Positions 1-12,277 of a stretch of 64,000 nucleotides of DNA are shown here, in pieces. The position numbers were made by a program, and so were the translations under genes. Source of the DNA: Gigaspora margarita. Its lineage: Eukaryota > Glomeromycota > Glomeromycetes > Diversisporales > Gigasporaceae. The notes beneath the pieces are model-generated. The model was not told the DNA's origin, ran no database searches, and saw only the letters and a program-made list of their open reading frames with translations. Within the stretch, counting starts at the first letter, position 1. Each line of letters begins with the position of its first letter. The stretch spans positions 248,541-312,540 of the forward strand of contig WTPW01000649.1 of the NCBI GenBank assembly GCA_009809945.1, in the 5' to 3' direction.

Positions 1-1023
1 TCTATTGGCCAAGGCCCATTACGATTGACAAACCCCAAAAAAGCTACAAGAACAGAATATATTCAAGTAATAAACTCGGCCCTCTTTCTAAGCATATTCC
101 TTTTCAAATTAAATAGTTAGCAATAAACGTTAAAAACGTTCCTGGTTACCTCCCTATAACAAATTGCAGCACGGAATAATACTGCAATACACGAAAAAAC
201 TTGGATATGGAACCACACGAACCTGCACGTAAATCTATACGAGACAATGTATGAGAAAGCACGTTTACAGCACGTAAAAGGGCGCAGATTCCGTGCAACA
301 GTGCACGTACTAACGTGCAATTTTATGTGTTATCGCGTGCATTGTCTCGTGCATATTTACGTGCAGGTAACATATAATTGCATATATCCATACATAACAC
401 ATAATAGCATATATCCGTATATACATTTATATTATTATTTTATTAACTAAATTTTATAATTTTATTAACTAAATTTTGTAATTTTTTATTAATTAAATTT
501 TATATTTTATTAATTAAATTTTATATTTTATTAACTAAATTTTATTATTTTATTAATTAAATTTATAATACGAATACTTTAATTTAATAATTTACATGCC
601 AAATAAGAAAATACTTTTAATTACTAAAAATATTTTAAAATAACCCAGCAACTAATAATATCGAAAAAAAGACAAAGTAAAGCAATAGTATCAAAATGAA
701 AGGTTCAAAAAAAAAAATCGAAATGACTACTCTAGCAATAACTCCAATAGTAACAACTCCAATTGTGGCAACTCTAATGGCAATAACTCAAGGGAGATAC
801 TAAAATGTAATAATATACTGAAAGTAAATAAAAATTGAAGAAAAAAATAATAGTAAGAAAAAAAAGCTTTAAAACCTCAAAAATGATGAAAAAACATATA
901 CCAAAAATGATAGTGATTCCAAAAGAGCAACTTGCAAGGCAATAACTCCAAAGGATAACTTCAAAAGCAATGACAATAACTAAAAAAAATTATATGAAAA
1001 TTAGTGAGTTGTAAAAAAAAAAA
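1..1023. other. AT-rich non-coding sequence with GTGCACG motif cluster
   Basis: No gene is recognisable. Between about 190 and 370 the motifs GTGCACG, ACGTGCA and CGTGCAT recur on both strands. The same motifs reappear beyond the assembly gap (1335-1400 and 2020-2470), so 200-2500 may be one large repeat element. The reading frames here follow the motif repeats and have no protein character. Confidence 0.5.
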
Positions 1024-1307
1024 NNNNNNNNNNNNNNNNNNNNNNNNNNNNNNNNNNNNNNNNNNNNNNNNNNNNNNNNNNNNNNNNNNNNNNNNNNNNN
1101 NNNNNNNNNNNNNNNNNNNNNNNNNNNNNNNNNNNNNNNNNNNNNNNNNNNNNNNNNNNNNNNNNNNNNNNNNNNNNNNNNNNNNNNNNNNNNNNNNNNN
1201 NNNNNNNNNNNNNNNNNNNNNNNNNNNNNNNNNNNNNNNNNNNNNNNNNNNNNNNNNNNNNNNNNNNNNNNNNNNNNNNNNNNNNNNNNNNNNNNNNNNN
1301 NNNNNNN
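1024..1307. other. Assembly gap (run of N)
   Basis: This is 284 consecutive N, flanked by poly-A on both sides. It is probably an unresolved low-complexity or tandem-repeat stretch next to the minisatellite that follows. Confidence 0.99.
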
Positions 1308-1499
1308 AAAAAAAAAAAAAACAAAAAAATAAAAAAGTGCACGTCAATGCACGGAAATTATAGTCATTAAGAATTTTAATGATCATCACGTTAATGCACG
1401 GAATTATGATCTTAATGATCATCATGTAATTATGCATGATCGTTAAGAATCTTAACGATTGTGCATATCAGTTCAGTGCATAAAAATTATGATCATTAA

Positions 1500-2290
1500 G
1501 AACATTAACAATTGTGCATGTTAATGCACTTCATTAAGGAATCTTAACAATATGATCATTAAGAATCTTAACGATATGATCATTAAGAATCTTAACGATA
1601 TGATCATTAAGAATCTTAATGATATGATCATTAAGAATTTTAACGATATGAATCGTTAATAATCTTAATAATATGATCGTTAAGATTCTTAACGATATGA
1701 TCATTAAGAATCTTAATGATATGATCGTTACGATTCTTAACGATATGATCGTTAAGAATCTTAACGATATGATCATTAAGAATGATCGTTAAGAATCTTA
1801 ACGGTATGATCGTTAAGATTCTTAATGATATGATCGTTAAGAATCTTAAAGATATGATCATTAAGATTCTTAATGATATGATCGTTAAGAATAATCGTTA
1901 AGAATCTTAACGATATGATCATTAGAATCTTAACGATATGATCGTTAAGAATGATCGTTAAGAATCTTAATGTTATGATATGATCGTTAAAAATGATCGT
2001 TAAGAATCTTAACGATTGTGCACATCAGCACACGAAAATTATGATCGTTAAGAATCTTAACGATTGTGCACTTCAGTGTACAAAATTGTGATCGTTAAGG
2101 AATCTTAACGATTGTGATGACCGTGANGTCAGTGCACTGAAATTATGATCGTTAAGAATCTTAACGATTGTGCACGTCAGTGCACGAAAATTATAATCGT
2201 TAAGAATCTTAACAATTGTGCACGTCAGTGCACGGAAATTATGATCGTTAAGAATCTTAACGATTGTGCACGTTAATGCACGGAAATCAT
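1500..2290. repeat. 24-bp palindromic minisatellite
   Basis: About two dozen tandem units of the type GATCGTTAAGAATCTTAACG plus a short AT linker, with small variations. Each unit is almost its own reverse complement. From about 2010 the unit grows to roughly 50 bp by adding GTGCACGTCAGTGCACG, itself a palindrome. The repetitive reading frames on the minus strand (NDHIVKIL and MIISLRFL repeats) are translations of the repeat, not genes. Confidence 0.9.
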
Positions 2291-2650
2291 GTGATCATAA
2301 AGATTNATANACGTCAATATATGGNTATAATACTATGCACGATAGTACACGGATTTCAATTTTTCGTGTGATAACGTGTATTAAATTTTTTTGATGATCA
2401 ATTTCCGTGCAGTTTCCGTGCAGTGATTTTGAAACCCGTACTTACCCGCATACAATTTCGTATTTATGCATGCATTTCCGTGTATCGAGTTTTCATAGGG
2501 CCTGTATAATTTGGTATGGTCCAATAAAAAGCGAATAAATTTATAAACTTGTCTTCTAAGTTGAAGTTCTCAAGGAGTCTGATCTTTTGTTGATTATTTT
2601 GCACAGTGAACATTAGCACTTCGCTAAAGTTATTAATGATATTTGAGATG

Positions 2651-2910
2651 GAGTACCATAGTCATGGCGCAAAAATTTGTCGGTCCCGTGATATTCGAGC
2701 TGATCGGTGCTCTCGATCGAGCCAAGGGATCTTACACAAGGTCTTCATCCAATCATATTCTATGAAACAATTTTCTTAATGTTATTTTTAATGTTAACGA
2801 AATATCAGTTATATCAACTTGTCTTAGGTATTTTCCGAGTTTAAGTTTTGGTCCGATTTGGCCCGATGATCACGTGACCGACAAATTTTTACGCCATCAC
2901 TATGATACTC
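2651..2910. mobile_element. MITE with long inverted ends
   Basis: The ends are inverted repeats of about 40 bp (GAGTACCATAGTCATGGCGC on the left, its near complement on the right). Both arms contain AAAAATTTGTCGGTC. The flanks TTTGAGATG and TTTGGGGTG could be a decayed 9-bp duplication. The interior has no reading frame. Confidence 0.7.
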
Positions 2911-3954
2911 TTTGGGGTGATTTTTCATTAGTGAAACGTTACATTCTTAAAAAGTATCGATATAGATCTATACTAACCCATCCCTCGACTATTTAATTGA
3001 TTATTCATTTTACTAAATAAATTTTTCTTGTGCTTCTAATGAAAGGTGTGTATCAGGTTCTATTGATTGTAAAATTATTGAAATCTGATTAGTATATCGG
3101 CATTGTTCTTTTCGTATATAAATTTAGGTGCTTAAATATACCGATATATGTTTTGATTCAAATTTCAGAATCTGTGATTTTTTACATTAATCTAGATTTA
3201 AAGGATCGAATTTCAAATCTTTCGAGATAACGATATTGTCCTATATCGTTTTCGTCATCGAGATCGTCCTATTATCCGTTTTTCCGTTATCCATATCCGT
3301 TACGTGCAAAACGGAGCTTTGTATCAAAAACGTTACACCGTGCCTAGATTTACACTTTTATGCGGTCAATCAACAAATAACTACCATAAACGGGCGCCAT
3401 TGTGTTAAAAAAAACAAAAAAAATGACGATGACAATAACGATAACGATTTGTTTAATACTACGCCATGGAAACAATGAGTTTAATATTATATGACAAATA
3501 TCCGGTCTAATTCGATACCTATTCCAAAATTGCGTTCTAGTAGTTTCGTTCACGTACCAGGTAAAGTGCGTACGTTACGTATAACCCAGTCAATAACAAT
3601 TAGGTTTAGAAAATCAGGCAATATTAAACGTCCGGATCTAAAAATAGGAATAGGTAAAGTTGTATGAAAAATTAGGTGCTGACATCACTCGGTTTGCGTT
3701 CAGAAAAAATTCACAAACTTTATTCGGCCATTTCTTTACATTCAAAAATTTAATATTCATGAACTAGTCAAATTTCCTCTCCCAAAACCCATCATCACAA
3801 AAATCATCAATTAAATTTCTTTGGGTCAAATAACCACTTTTCCATAAACTCAATATCTTGAATGGTTTCTATAACCGTCATCTAGTATGCAATCTAGTGA
3901 TATACTAATCAATCTCCTATTAACTATGTACGGTGACAAAGAAAATAAAATACT
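2911..3954. other. Non-coding, nothing recognised
   Basis: Mixed AT-rich sequence without a convincing reading frame, RNA gene or repeat. Short frames near 3236-3553 lack protein-like composition. Confidence 0.5.
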
Positions 3955-4416
3955 CGCCCCTATAAAATCAGAAAATTTTGACATTATCCAATTTTTTGTT
4001 CGGAAAATCGACTCCGTTCCGAACATTTTAAAAGATGCTTACAGCTGTTTTCATTATTATTGGGACATTTGAAAACCGAATCGATAAGTTTTTGTTGTCA
4101 GCCGACGGCAGTAATTTATTGACACCGACTCGGTACTTATCGATTCGACCGTCAAAAAATTTTCAGATGTCCCAAAAATGATGAAAATAGCTGTAATGTT
4201 TGTACTGTTTTCATTACGATATTTGTACGTGATGTAAAAAATAGAAATTTTTGATTAAAAATTATCGTATAAAAAACGTATAAAAGCGTATAAAAACATA
4301 TACATCCAATAAAAATCCTTTAAAATGTTCGGAACGGAGTCGATTTTCCGAACAAAAAATCGGATAATTTCAGAATTTTCTGAACAATTCCTAGAGATTT
4401 TTTTTTTTATAGGGCG
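3955..4416. mobile_element. Inverted-repeat element interrupted by a second MITE
   Basis: The outer arms are inverted: CGCCCCTATAAAATCAGAAA on the left, and a right arm ending in TATAGGGCG. Both carry TGTTCGGAACGGAGTCGATT or its complement. A different palindromic element (4039-4196) sits between the arms. No coding capacity is seen. Confidence 0.7.
4039..4196. mobile_element. Nested MITE, TTACAGCTGTTTTCAT family
   Basis: The terminal inverted repeats begin TTACAGCTGTTTTCAT and continue through GGGACAT. The core is a second palindrome around CGAATCGATAAG. A relative with the same ends lies at 12045-12277. No clean target duplication is visible. Confidence 0.7.
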
Positions 4417-4550
4417 TTAGTGCTTCCGGTTAGTGATACGGGCTATCCCCGACGCAACTCCTGGTCAATGAGCAGCTTGTTAGGATCGATTCTCTTCTAA
4501 GCATATTTCAGGCCAAGAAATTGAATATAGTTATTCATTAGTTGGCTAAT

Positions 4551-4975
4551 TTAGATGATAAGGCCACGCAAAGTTAATTTTTCGTTTTGCATTACCCGCC
4601 GACCCATTCTTTCAATTTTTCTATTTTTTTTTTTTTTTTTTTTTAGATCCCAATTGTGCCAATTGTTCGATTTTTGACATTTATTTTTTTACGCTATTTT
4701 CATCCGGTCTCACCCGACAGAGACCTTAATTCCCGTAATTGTCCGATAAGACTGACGGAAAAATATGATTGCTGATCAATTTTTTGATTCCTTGTTGTGC
4801 AAAATGAAAAATTAACCTTGCATAACCTTAGATGTGGACATTATTCTATTAATTTACAGTAAATTAAAAATAAAAATAAAAATAAAAAAAAAAAAAAACC
4901 GACCGACCGACCCATATTTTCAGATTCCATGTAATGCAAAACGAAAAATCAACTTTGCGTGGCCTAAATTGGCAA
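4551..4975. mobile_element. Palindromic element with AGGCCACGCAAAGTT arms
   Basis: Two inverted arms share GGCCACGCAAAGTTGATTTT and TTTTGCATTAC. A third degenerate half-copy lies between them near 4790-4830. A T-run (about 4626-4644) and an A-run (4885-4898) sit inside the arms. It is non-coding. Confidence 0.6.
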
Positions 4976-5177
4976 TACAGAAAACGAACATAAAATATGA
5001 TATAGAACGAAAATGATCGGGTAAGTTCGGGTGCAAAGACAATCAATCAACATGAATTACTACCAATCATATGAATGTCTTCCTACGATTATTTTATACT
5101 ATATTATTAATGTGTTTGATATTAATATTAAATGAATATTTAAGTTACACAACATTTGTGAAGATTCGATAATAGAT

Positions 5178-5346
5178 ACAATAAAACCTTTATAAGTGCA
5201 CGCTCTCGGGACCAATATTTAACAACGTACACTTAGAGAACAATAAGAAAAAGCGCATTTATAGAGGGCATGAATATATTTGGACCAAAGCTTGAGCGTG
5301 CATTTAGAGAGGGTGTGTACTTATAGAGGGTGCACTTATGGGGCAT
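5178..5346. mobile_element. Decayed pogo-like MITE relic upstream of the copper ATPase
   Basis: The left part reads AAACCTTTATAAGTGCACGC and the right part TATAGAGGGTGCACTTAT, inverted with respect to each other. It resembles the CAGTCAGACCTCTATAAATG family seen at 23.4, 34.8 and 37.3 kb. It lies about 390 bp upstream of the ATPase start and could contribute to its promoter region. Confidence 0.45.
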
Positions 5347-5639
5347 CATCATACGATCAAACTTAAATGATCGATTATGTAACATACACTATTGCGTAAA
5401 TATTATGTAACTTAATTTGTAAAGATGAACGCCGCATGCTTCGTTAATCTTACTTTTTTAATTAATCGTAGCGGCAATAATCACTCACATATCTGATATT
5501 GGCGAAAATACCTCATTTGTCTTTTTTTTTTGCAATGTGATCCTAGCCTATTGAATTGAATCTGACGTTATTTGATTATGATGATTAATCACTACGATAT
5601 TCACCTGACAATTTACTTTCGTCAGAGAGTCTAAAAAAA

Positions 5640-5652
5640 AATATATATAAAA
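5640..5652 (+). promoter_or_regulatory. Possible TATA-like element of the copper ATPase
   Basis: The run ATATATATAAAAA lies about 85 bp upstream of the ATG at 5734. In such AT-rich sequence this match is weak. No copper-response element was recognised. Confidence 0.25.
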
Positions 5653-5733
5653 ACTTGGGAGATATTAAACACTCCTTTCTTATTCCTGAAATTTAAGTTA
5701 TTCCAACGTACGTTAATCACTTCTGAAAACAAA

Positions 5734-7201
5734 ATGGATGAAAAAATTTTAGAATCTTCCGTATCAGACTCTCTAATTGTTAAAGTAAATATATCCTTGT
5801 CAGGATTATCTTGCATGAGTTGTGTTTACTCTATTGAAAATGCTTTGCGAAGACTTCGAGGTGTAATCGCACCTTCGATACATGTTTTTCTGTCTACGAG
5901 CAATGCCAAACTTGAATTTGATACATCAATAATCAACGTAGGACATATTAAAAATGTCATACAAGATGCTGGCTACAATGTTGAAAACATAGTTGTAGAA
6001 GGTTCTTACATAAATACAATCGATGCAAATAATAATACAATGGATGAAGCCAAGAATATTGCTATCGATATGAATGAAAATTCTCCTCCCAAAGCTCAGA
6101 AAACTCAGGGAAATGACACAACCATACTCGCAATAGGTGGAATGTCATGTGCATCATGCATAAATTCCATTCAATCAGCTGTTGAGTTACTGCCTGGCGT
6201 AACTTCCATAAACATTAACTTGCTTACCACTCAGGCTTCTATAAAGCACGACCAAAATCTGATCGGCCCACGTGATCTTATAAACAAAATCGAAGAACTT
6301 GGTTTCGAACCTCAATTATATACAAAAGGCCCTTCTAATAACAATGGAAATTCTATTCGTCAACGTGCCGAGAAAGAACAGAAGAAGATGATGAAAAGAT
6401 TTCTAGTTTCTTTAATTTTTGCTGTTCCAACATTCTTCATTACTATGATTTTCATGATGGCATTACCAGAATCGAATTCAATTCGTATGGGTTTGGAATA
6501 CCAAATCATCCCTGGTTTAGAAGTTAATACTTTGATTTTATTTATTTTCGCTACACCTGTCCAATTCATTCTCGGTTATCCATTCTATATAAAAGGAATT
6601 CGTTCTATTTGGTATTCTCGTCAAGCAAATATGGATACTCTAGTGGCTGTTGGCACAACTGTTGCTTATATTGGATCATTATTTAATGTATTAATACCAA
6701 TTGCACAAAGGAGAAGTGAACCAGGTCAACAATTTTTTGAAACTAGCATATTTCTTATTACATTTATTTATCTTGGAAGATGGTTGGAATCAAGAGCAAA
6801 GGGTAAAACTTTTGAAACAATTACAAAATTAATGGAATTACAGCCTGAAAATGCAACTCTCTTAACTATCACTCTCGATGAGAACAAAAACGAAGTTATT
6901 GAAGAGCGCGAAATCGGGTTAGAACTTGTTCAAAGTAAATAAATTTAAATTAACTCATTATAATATTTATGTTTTTTTCTATTTTATTTTTTTAACCTTC
7001 ATTCTTTTGAAACGTAGTTGGAGATATTCTTAAAGTTAATGCTGGTGCACGGATTCCATGCGACGGTAGGTTATTTGTTTATAATGATCCAGTGATCTGA
7101 TTGATTTTTTAGAGTCCGATCATTGGATCACAAGTTTTATCCTTACGCGATTCAGTTATTAAACTCGATCAATTTCATTTTTATTTTTGATTTTTAATTA
7201 A

Positions 7202-7233
<32 letters not shown>

Positions 7234-8972
7234 TTCCAAATTAATTTCATTCTTTAGGAAAAATATTTCGCGGCACTGCATCCTTGGACGAATCTATGCT
7301 AACAGGCGAATCTATTCCTGTGACAAAACACGAAGGTGATGACGTAATAGCTGCAACAATTAATTTATCATCTTCAATTTGGATAAAAGCTACACGTGTT
7401 GGTTCTGATACTACTATTTCACGTATTATCGATCTCGTTCAACAAGCTCAATCAGGCAAAAAGGCTCCAATTGAATCTTTGGCTGATAAAATAGCTCAAG
7501 TATTTGTTCCTGTAGTAATATCAATTTCTATTCTTGATTTCATCTTATGGATTTCTCTTAATGCTACTGGTAAAATACCATCTGATTGGATACCCGAATA
7601 TGGAAATCCTGTTATTTTTTCTCTTTTCTTTTCTATATCAGTTATGGTAATTGCTTGTCCTTGTGCTATGGGTTTGGCATCACCTACTGCTATTATGGTT
7701 GGTACTGGTGTGGCCGCAAATCATGGTATTTTAATTAAAGGTGGTGGTGAAGCAATAGAAACGGCTTTCCGATTAGATACTATTGCATTTGATAAGACTG
7801 GAACTTTGACTTATGGAAAACCACAAGTTGTTGGCTCTAACTTTTTATGTGAAAAATCAAATTTTAATCTTGAAAGTGAAGATTCTCGGAATGATTTATT
7901 ATTATTAAAAATAATTGGTCTTTTAGAGTCTTCAAGTGATCATCCTTTATCAAAAGCATTAACTCAATATGCTGACGAAATTTTACTAAAAAATGAAAGA
8001 ATAACTAATACTCATATAACTTTAGACTCTGTTAAGGAAGTCACCGGCAAGGGTCTTGTAACTACAGTAACCATTCATAGTACCGTACCGTCAGTCTATG
8101 ATGTCTTTATCGGTAATGAAGAATGGTTAAAAGAGAATGATTGTGTTTATCCACCTTATGTCACTCAAGAACAAGCAAATAAAACTTTATTAGATTGGAA
8201 GAAATTGGGTTATTCAATCGTTCTTGTTGGTCTCTCTCATCATTTTTCTAAAAACAAACAAAAGATCGATCCTGGATATATCTTAGTACAATTTGGAATA
8301 GCTGATACACCAAGACCAGACGCTGCAAAAACCATCAAGTTATTAAAATCTCATGGTATCCAAGTTTGGATGATAACTGGTGATAATCAAATAACTGCAA
8401 AAGCTATTGCCTCAAAACTTGGAATTGAGAACTTTTTTGCCCAAGTTACGCCCGAGCGAAAGGCAGAAAAAATAAAATGGTTACAACAGCATGGTCGTAC
8501 CATCACGCATCGAAATAAATACTTTAATTTCTTTTCATCAATTAAAGCTATGTTTCAAAACGAGATTTCTCACGATATTGAAACAGTAACGCAGAAAAAA
8601 GCAATAGTTGCAATGATAGGTGACGGGATTAATGATTCACCAGCATTGGCACAATCAGATTTACCAATTTCTATAGCAAATGCTACAGATGTGGCGATTG
8701 AATCTTCATCTGTAATACTTACAAGGGCAACTTTGACTTCTTTAATCACATTATTATTATTATCAAGAAAAATTATCTGGAGGATTAGATTAAATTTTTT
8801 ATGGGCGTATATTTACAATTCTTTGGCTATACCAATTGCAGCTGGAGCTTTATTTCCACTGACCAAATTTGGGATGAGGCCAGAATTGGCAAGCTTGGCG
8901 ATGGTTTGTAGTAGTGTTAGTGTAGTTTTAAGCAGTTTGTTGTTAAACCGATTTAAAGAACCCAAGTATTAG
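5734..8972 (+). CDS. CCC2: P1B-type Cu+-transporting ATPase (Ccc2/ATP7-like), three exons
   Basis: The exons are 5734-6934, 7018-7065 and 7258-8972. Both introns are GT-AG, and splicing gives 987 aa in one frame. Residues 1-200 hold two heavy-metal-associated domains with Cu-binding CxxC at C27/C30 (GLSCMSC) and C139/C142 (GMSCASC). Membrane segments begin near residue 222. The actuator motif TGES is at about 432-435 and the Cu-channel CPC at 550-552. The phosphorylation site DKTGT starts at D595, HP is at 645-646, TGDN at about 790-793 and GDGIND at 871-876. The last two helices carry YN and MxxSS, the other Cu+-site residues. The tiny exon 2 encodes IGDILKVNAGARIPCDG. The family pumps Cu+ into the late Golgi lumen for cuproenzymes, powered by ATP. 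A roughly 40-residue insert lies between the TGDN region and GDGIND. The ATG sits in AAACAAAATGG. The symbol is by family resemblance; an ATP7/RAN1-type name would fit equally well. Confidence 0.95.
7202..7233. repeat. T18/A14 homopolymer hairpin in intron 2
   Basis: Eighteen T are followed directly by fourteen A, which can fold into a perfect hairpin 24 nt upstream of the acceptor of the second ATPase intron. The T-run may act as the polypyrimidine tract when unpaired. Its length is likely to vary between isolates. Confidence 0.85.
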
Positions 8973-9161
8973 AAAGATGAAATATTTTTTTTTTTATATT
9001 AATTCATAAAATTTTAATGCCTTATTATTTAGCTTACTACGTAAATAGATTAGCTTATACAATGTATTTTTATAATTTTTCATAATCAAGGTTCTTTATT
9101 GTTCGAATAGATATTGATAATGATAATTATAATAATAATAATAATAATAATAAATAATAAT

Positions 9162-9196
<35 letters not shown>

Positions 9197-9791
9197 GTAT
9201 AAAGAAATTTAATTAATAAATCAAAGATAATAATTATAAAATTTTGATATGTGGTGGGTTGTTACTATGGGATTAGTTTATGCTGCAAATTCTGTTATAC
9301 TGAAAAATCGGATAAAAACATTCGATGAACACATATTTACTAGTTACGCGAAAACCAACTTTTACGTAGATACCAACTAATTTCAGATGGTATGACATCA
9401 ATGTAGTGCAATATAGAGTTATTATTATTTATTATAATTTATTATTTATATTTATTATTACAGTATTATTATTATTGTTGTTGTTGTTATTATTATTATT
9501 ATGACTATTATTATGATTATTATTATGATTATTATTATTATTATTACTATTATTGTTATTGTTTTTTTATTGTTATTGTTTGTTATTATTAAAATAAATC
9601 ATGATTTACCCGCCCCCAGGACCCGAATAATACATATAGAGGTTATATTGGAATTTTGGTTAAAAAGAGCCCTTTTTTTTTACAAAAATGTTATATTTGA
9701 AAGTGGTTATTTGTCAAAAGATTATATTTAAAGTCATATTGCTGAGGTGGATAAAATCAATAAGTTTAGAATAGATTATTATATATATATA
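8973..9791. repeat. Intergenic AT-rich stretch with ATT/AAT microsatellites
   Basis: An imperfect (AAT)n lies at about 9125-9196 and an imperfect (ATT)n at about 9421-9592. The low-complexity frame at 9501-9731 is the translation of this microsatellite. The start of this region is the 3' flank of the copper ATPase. Confidence 0.7.
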
Positions 9792-10395
9792 CAGTCAGAC
9801 CCTCCATAATCACAAAGCCCTATTTTGGTGATTATATAGAGGTGTGACTATAATAAATACTTTATCATGGTCACATGACCAAAGGCCAATAAGTAATATA
9901 TTTGCGCATATTTGAAATACTATTAAAAAATTTAAAATGTTTGATAGTAAATAACTTTTGATCCAGTGGTCCAATTTGGATAAGATGACCACCAGTGTTT
10001 GACTCAATGAGACAATTCTAAAGAGTCTAAAATCGTCCAAATCTAGTTACAAAATGCTAAGATCATTAAGGATTTTTTACTTAGATGTTTAAATTTAATC
10101 AATTCTTAAACATGCGAAATGACACAAATTCTTAACGATCACAGGAGCTTGTGATTGGATTTTAACGATCTTGGGCTCATTAGAATCATCTCATCAAGAC
10201 ACCATTTTGATAGTTGATTAATCCAAAACGGACCACTGCATCAATAGTTATTTGCTTTTAAGAATTTTTAATAAAAATTTTTAAATAAACATGAATATGA
10301 ATATTGGCTATAATGAGGTTTTTTTTACTATATTTAAGTCCGTTGCACAATATTTGGCACTTATATAGAGATGTGACTATAGAGAGGGCAGACTG
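9792..10395. mobile_element. pogo-like non-autonomous element, TA target
   Basis: The element begins CAGTCAGACCCTCC and ends GAGAGGGCAGACTG, and is flanked by TA on both sides. CAGT ends with a TA duplication are typical of pogo/Tc1-mariner elements. No transposase frame is present. A further foldback lies inside (about 9900-10300). Confidence 0.75.
9900..10300. repeat. Foldback repeat with CAGTGGTCC arms
   Basis: The arms carry AGTTATTT, CAGTGGTCC and ATGAG-AGAATT-type motifs in inverted order (about 9950-10030 versus 10150-10260). Related sequence makes up the large foldback at 58839-60094. It is either nested in, or part of, the surrounding pogo-like element. Confidence 0.55.
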
Positions 10396-11270
10396 TATTA
10401 AAAAAATATTAAAGGTGAGACCTTGCTTTTATCTTTATTAAATTTAATAACCATTTTACAATACTGAAAGAAATTTCATTTTTAAATAGAATAGATTATA
10501 TTTAAGTTTTGGATAAAATAAAAAAAGAAAAATTATTTTTCTGTTTTTTTTTTTGGTAAAAACAAAAAAAAATTTGTTATATTTGTTAATTAGATAAATG
10601 TATTTGAAGCTTATGTATAAAATAATGTTAATTGGCCTTAATAAAAGTGGATAAAATTTACAAAAAGTTTATATTTAAACCCGTTTAACCTCTGTATATA
10701 GGGACCTGCAATGGGCCAAAAATTTTGATTCTGTAATTTTATAAAATATATGCCTATTACTCTAATTCTTCAAGAAATTAAATTTTTTTTGGCCCATTAC
10801 TCCTTTTTGCTGTGAGGGCTCTCATATATTACTCGGGGTCCTCCTACCCATTTTATAATAGTTGCCTATTACAATTTAGGGATAGAGTGAGTTTTAGAAT
10901 AAAATAGTGGTTTCGATATAAAGATCTAAATTCTGTTATACAGGTACATAAGGTTTTTGGGGATTTTAAAGTTTTTACTTAGAATCTCTAAACTTAATTA
11001 CTTAGTAAATTATTGAGATATAACACTATGGTTCCCAATAATCCCTAGTATAAATTATTGTATGGCTGAAGCTGAGAATGAGGGTCTATATTTATTTATA
11101 TATAATTGTGCCAAACTGAAGCTGAAGTTTTGAAATATTTTAATATTAAATTTTAAAAATTTTTGGGGTCTTTCTTGTCAGTTTTTTTTTAGAGTTAGAT
11201 TAGGGTTTAGGATTTAGTTTTATTAGCTGTTAATAAAAGAGTATAAGTAAATTTTAGTAGGTATTATAGA
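10396..11270. other. Non-coding, weak inverted GGGCCAAAAA repeat
   Basis: There is no gene-like frame. Near 10711 and 10789 the words ATGGGCCAAAAA and TTTTTTTGGCCCAT form an inverted pair about 80 bp apart, possibly an old MITE. Confidence 0.4.
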
Positions 11271-11279
11271 TTTAAATTT

Positions 11280-11790
11280 TTTATTTGAATTCTATGCATC
11301 CATAGAATTCAATGAAAAAGCTTTTTATCGAATTTGGTCAGGTAGTTGTGGAGATATCTTCTCTCAAAGTTAGAGAAAATTAAACCGTCTATCTAAATAG
11401 GAGCTGCGCTCAATTTTTTTAAAATTTTATTTGAATTCCACGATCTGTAAAATTCAATAAAAAATTTTCATCGAATTTTGTCAGATGGTTGTGGAGATAT
11501 CTTCGTTTAAGTTAATCAAAATTCTTATCAAAATAGAAATTTGCCATATTTTTTCAAAACTTTAAGCGAAGATATCTTTACACCTGATCAAATTTAATAA
11601 AAAAAATTTGTTTATTTTAATTCTATGAATAAAAAAATTTTCATTGAATTTGGTCAGGTGGTTGTGTCGCTTAAAGCTAGAAATGCATATCAAAATAGAA
11701 ATTTTTTTAAAAATTTTGAACAAAATTATCTTTAATAAAAATCTTTATTTGAGTTCTAAGGATTCATAGAATTCAAACAAAAAATTTTTA
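11280..11790. repeat. Degenerate repeats of a GAATTC / TTTGGTCAGGTGGTTGT module
   Basis: A module with TTTGAATTCTATG, AATTCAATAAAAAA, GAATTTGGTCAGGTGGTTGTG and GAGATATCTT recurs about four times with variation. Decayed inverted versions occur near 18.75, 20.4 and 49.8 kb, so it is a dispersed, AT-drifting family. Confidence 0.6.
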
Positions 11791-12044
11791 TTGATTTAAA
11801 GTTTCAAAATTATTTTTGCTGAGGGCACGAATATTAAATGTGGGAGTATGAATACCCAGTGTTGGCCGATGATCTAAGTTATACCTAGTATTCCGCAAAG
11901 TAGATCCGAGATTCGGATTTGATTCTGATTTGATCCGCGGACCGATTTCGAATCCATAATTCATCGAACCTTGCGAATTCGAATCCAAATATGATTCGCT
12001 CGAATAATATTCGAACCGGATACCAACGTTAAAATTACTCAAGC

Positions 12045-12277
12045 TTACAGCTGTTTTCATAAATTCTGGTACATCTAAAATTTGCACGTTTCCAGAAACC
12101 TCTACAATCTCAGAATCACCTAATTCCCGGAAATTACTTTTCACTGTCTCTGTATCGACGTTCCGAGAACAGCGAAGTAGTTTACGAAAAGTTAAATGAT
12201 TCTTAGATCGAGACTGAGGAGATTTCGGGAAATGTGCAGATTTTAAGGTGTCTCGGAATATATGAAAACAGCCGTAA
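12045..12277. mobile_element. MITE, TTACAGCTGTTTTCAT family copy 2
   Basis: The left end reads TTACAGCTGTTTTCAT and the right end ATGAAAACAGCCGTAA. The arms extend about 45 bp (ACATCTAAAATTTGCAC versus its near complement). The 118-residue minus-strand frame at 11788-12144 overlaps the left end and is a chance frame in repeat sequence. Confidence 0.75.

Noticed and set aside
961-1437. Long reading frames across the N gap
   Set aside because: They consist mainly of unknown residues from the run of N and flanking poly-A.
1534-1861. Repetitive minus-strand proteins (MIISLRFL, NDHIVKIL repeats)
   Set aside because: They are translations of the 24-bp minisatellite in different frames.
1500-2290. 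CRISPR array
   Set aside because: The units are palindromic and directly tandem with no unique spacers, and the genome is eukaryotic.
10710-10810. Another bounded MITE with GGGCCAAAAA arms
   Set aside because: The inverted words are short and no convincing ends or duplication could be fixed.
11788-12144. 118-residue minus-strand protein
   Set aside because: It runs through a bounded MITE and a repetitive GATTCGAAT-rich stretch and has no recognisable domain.
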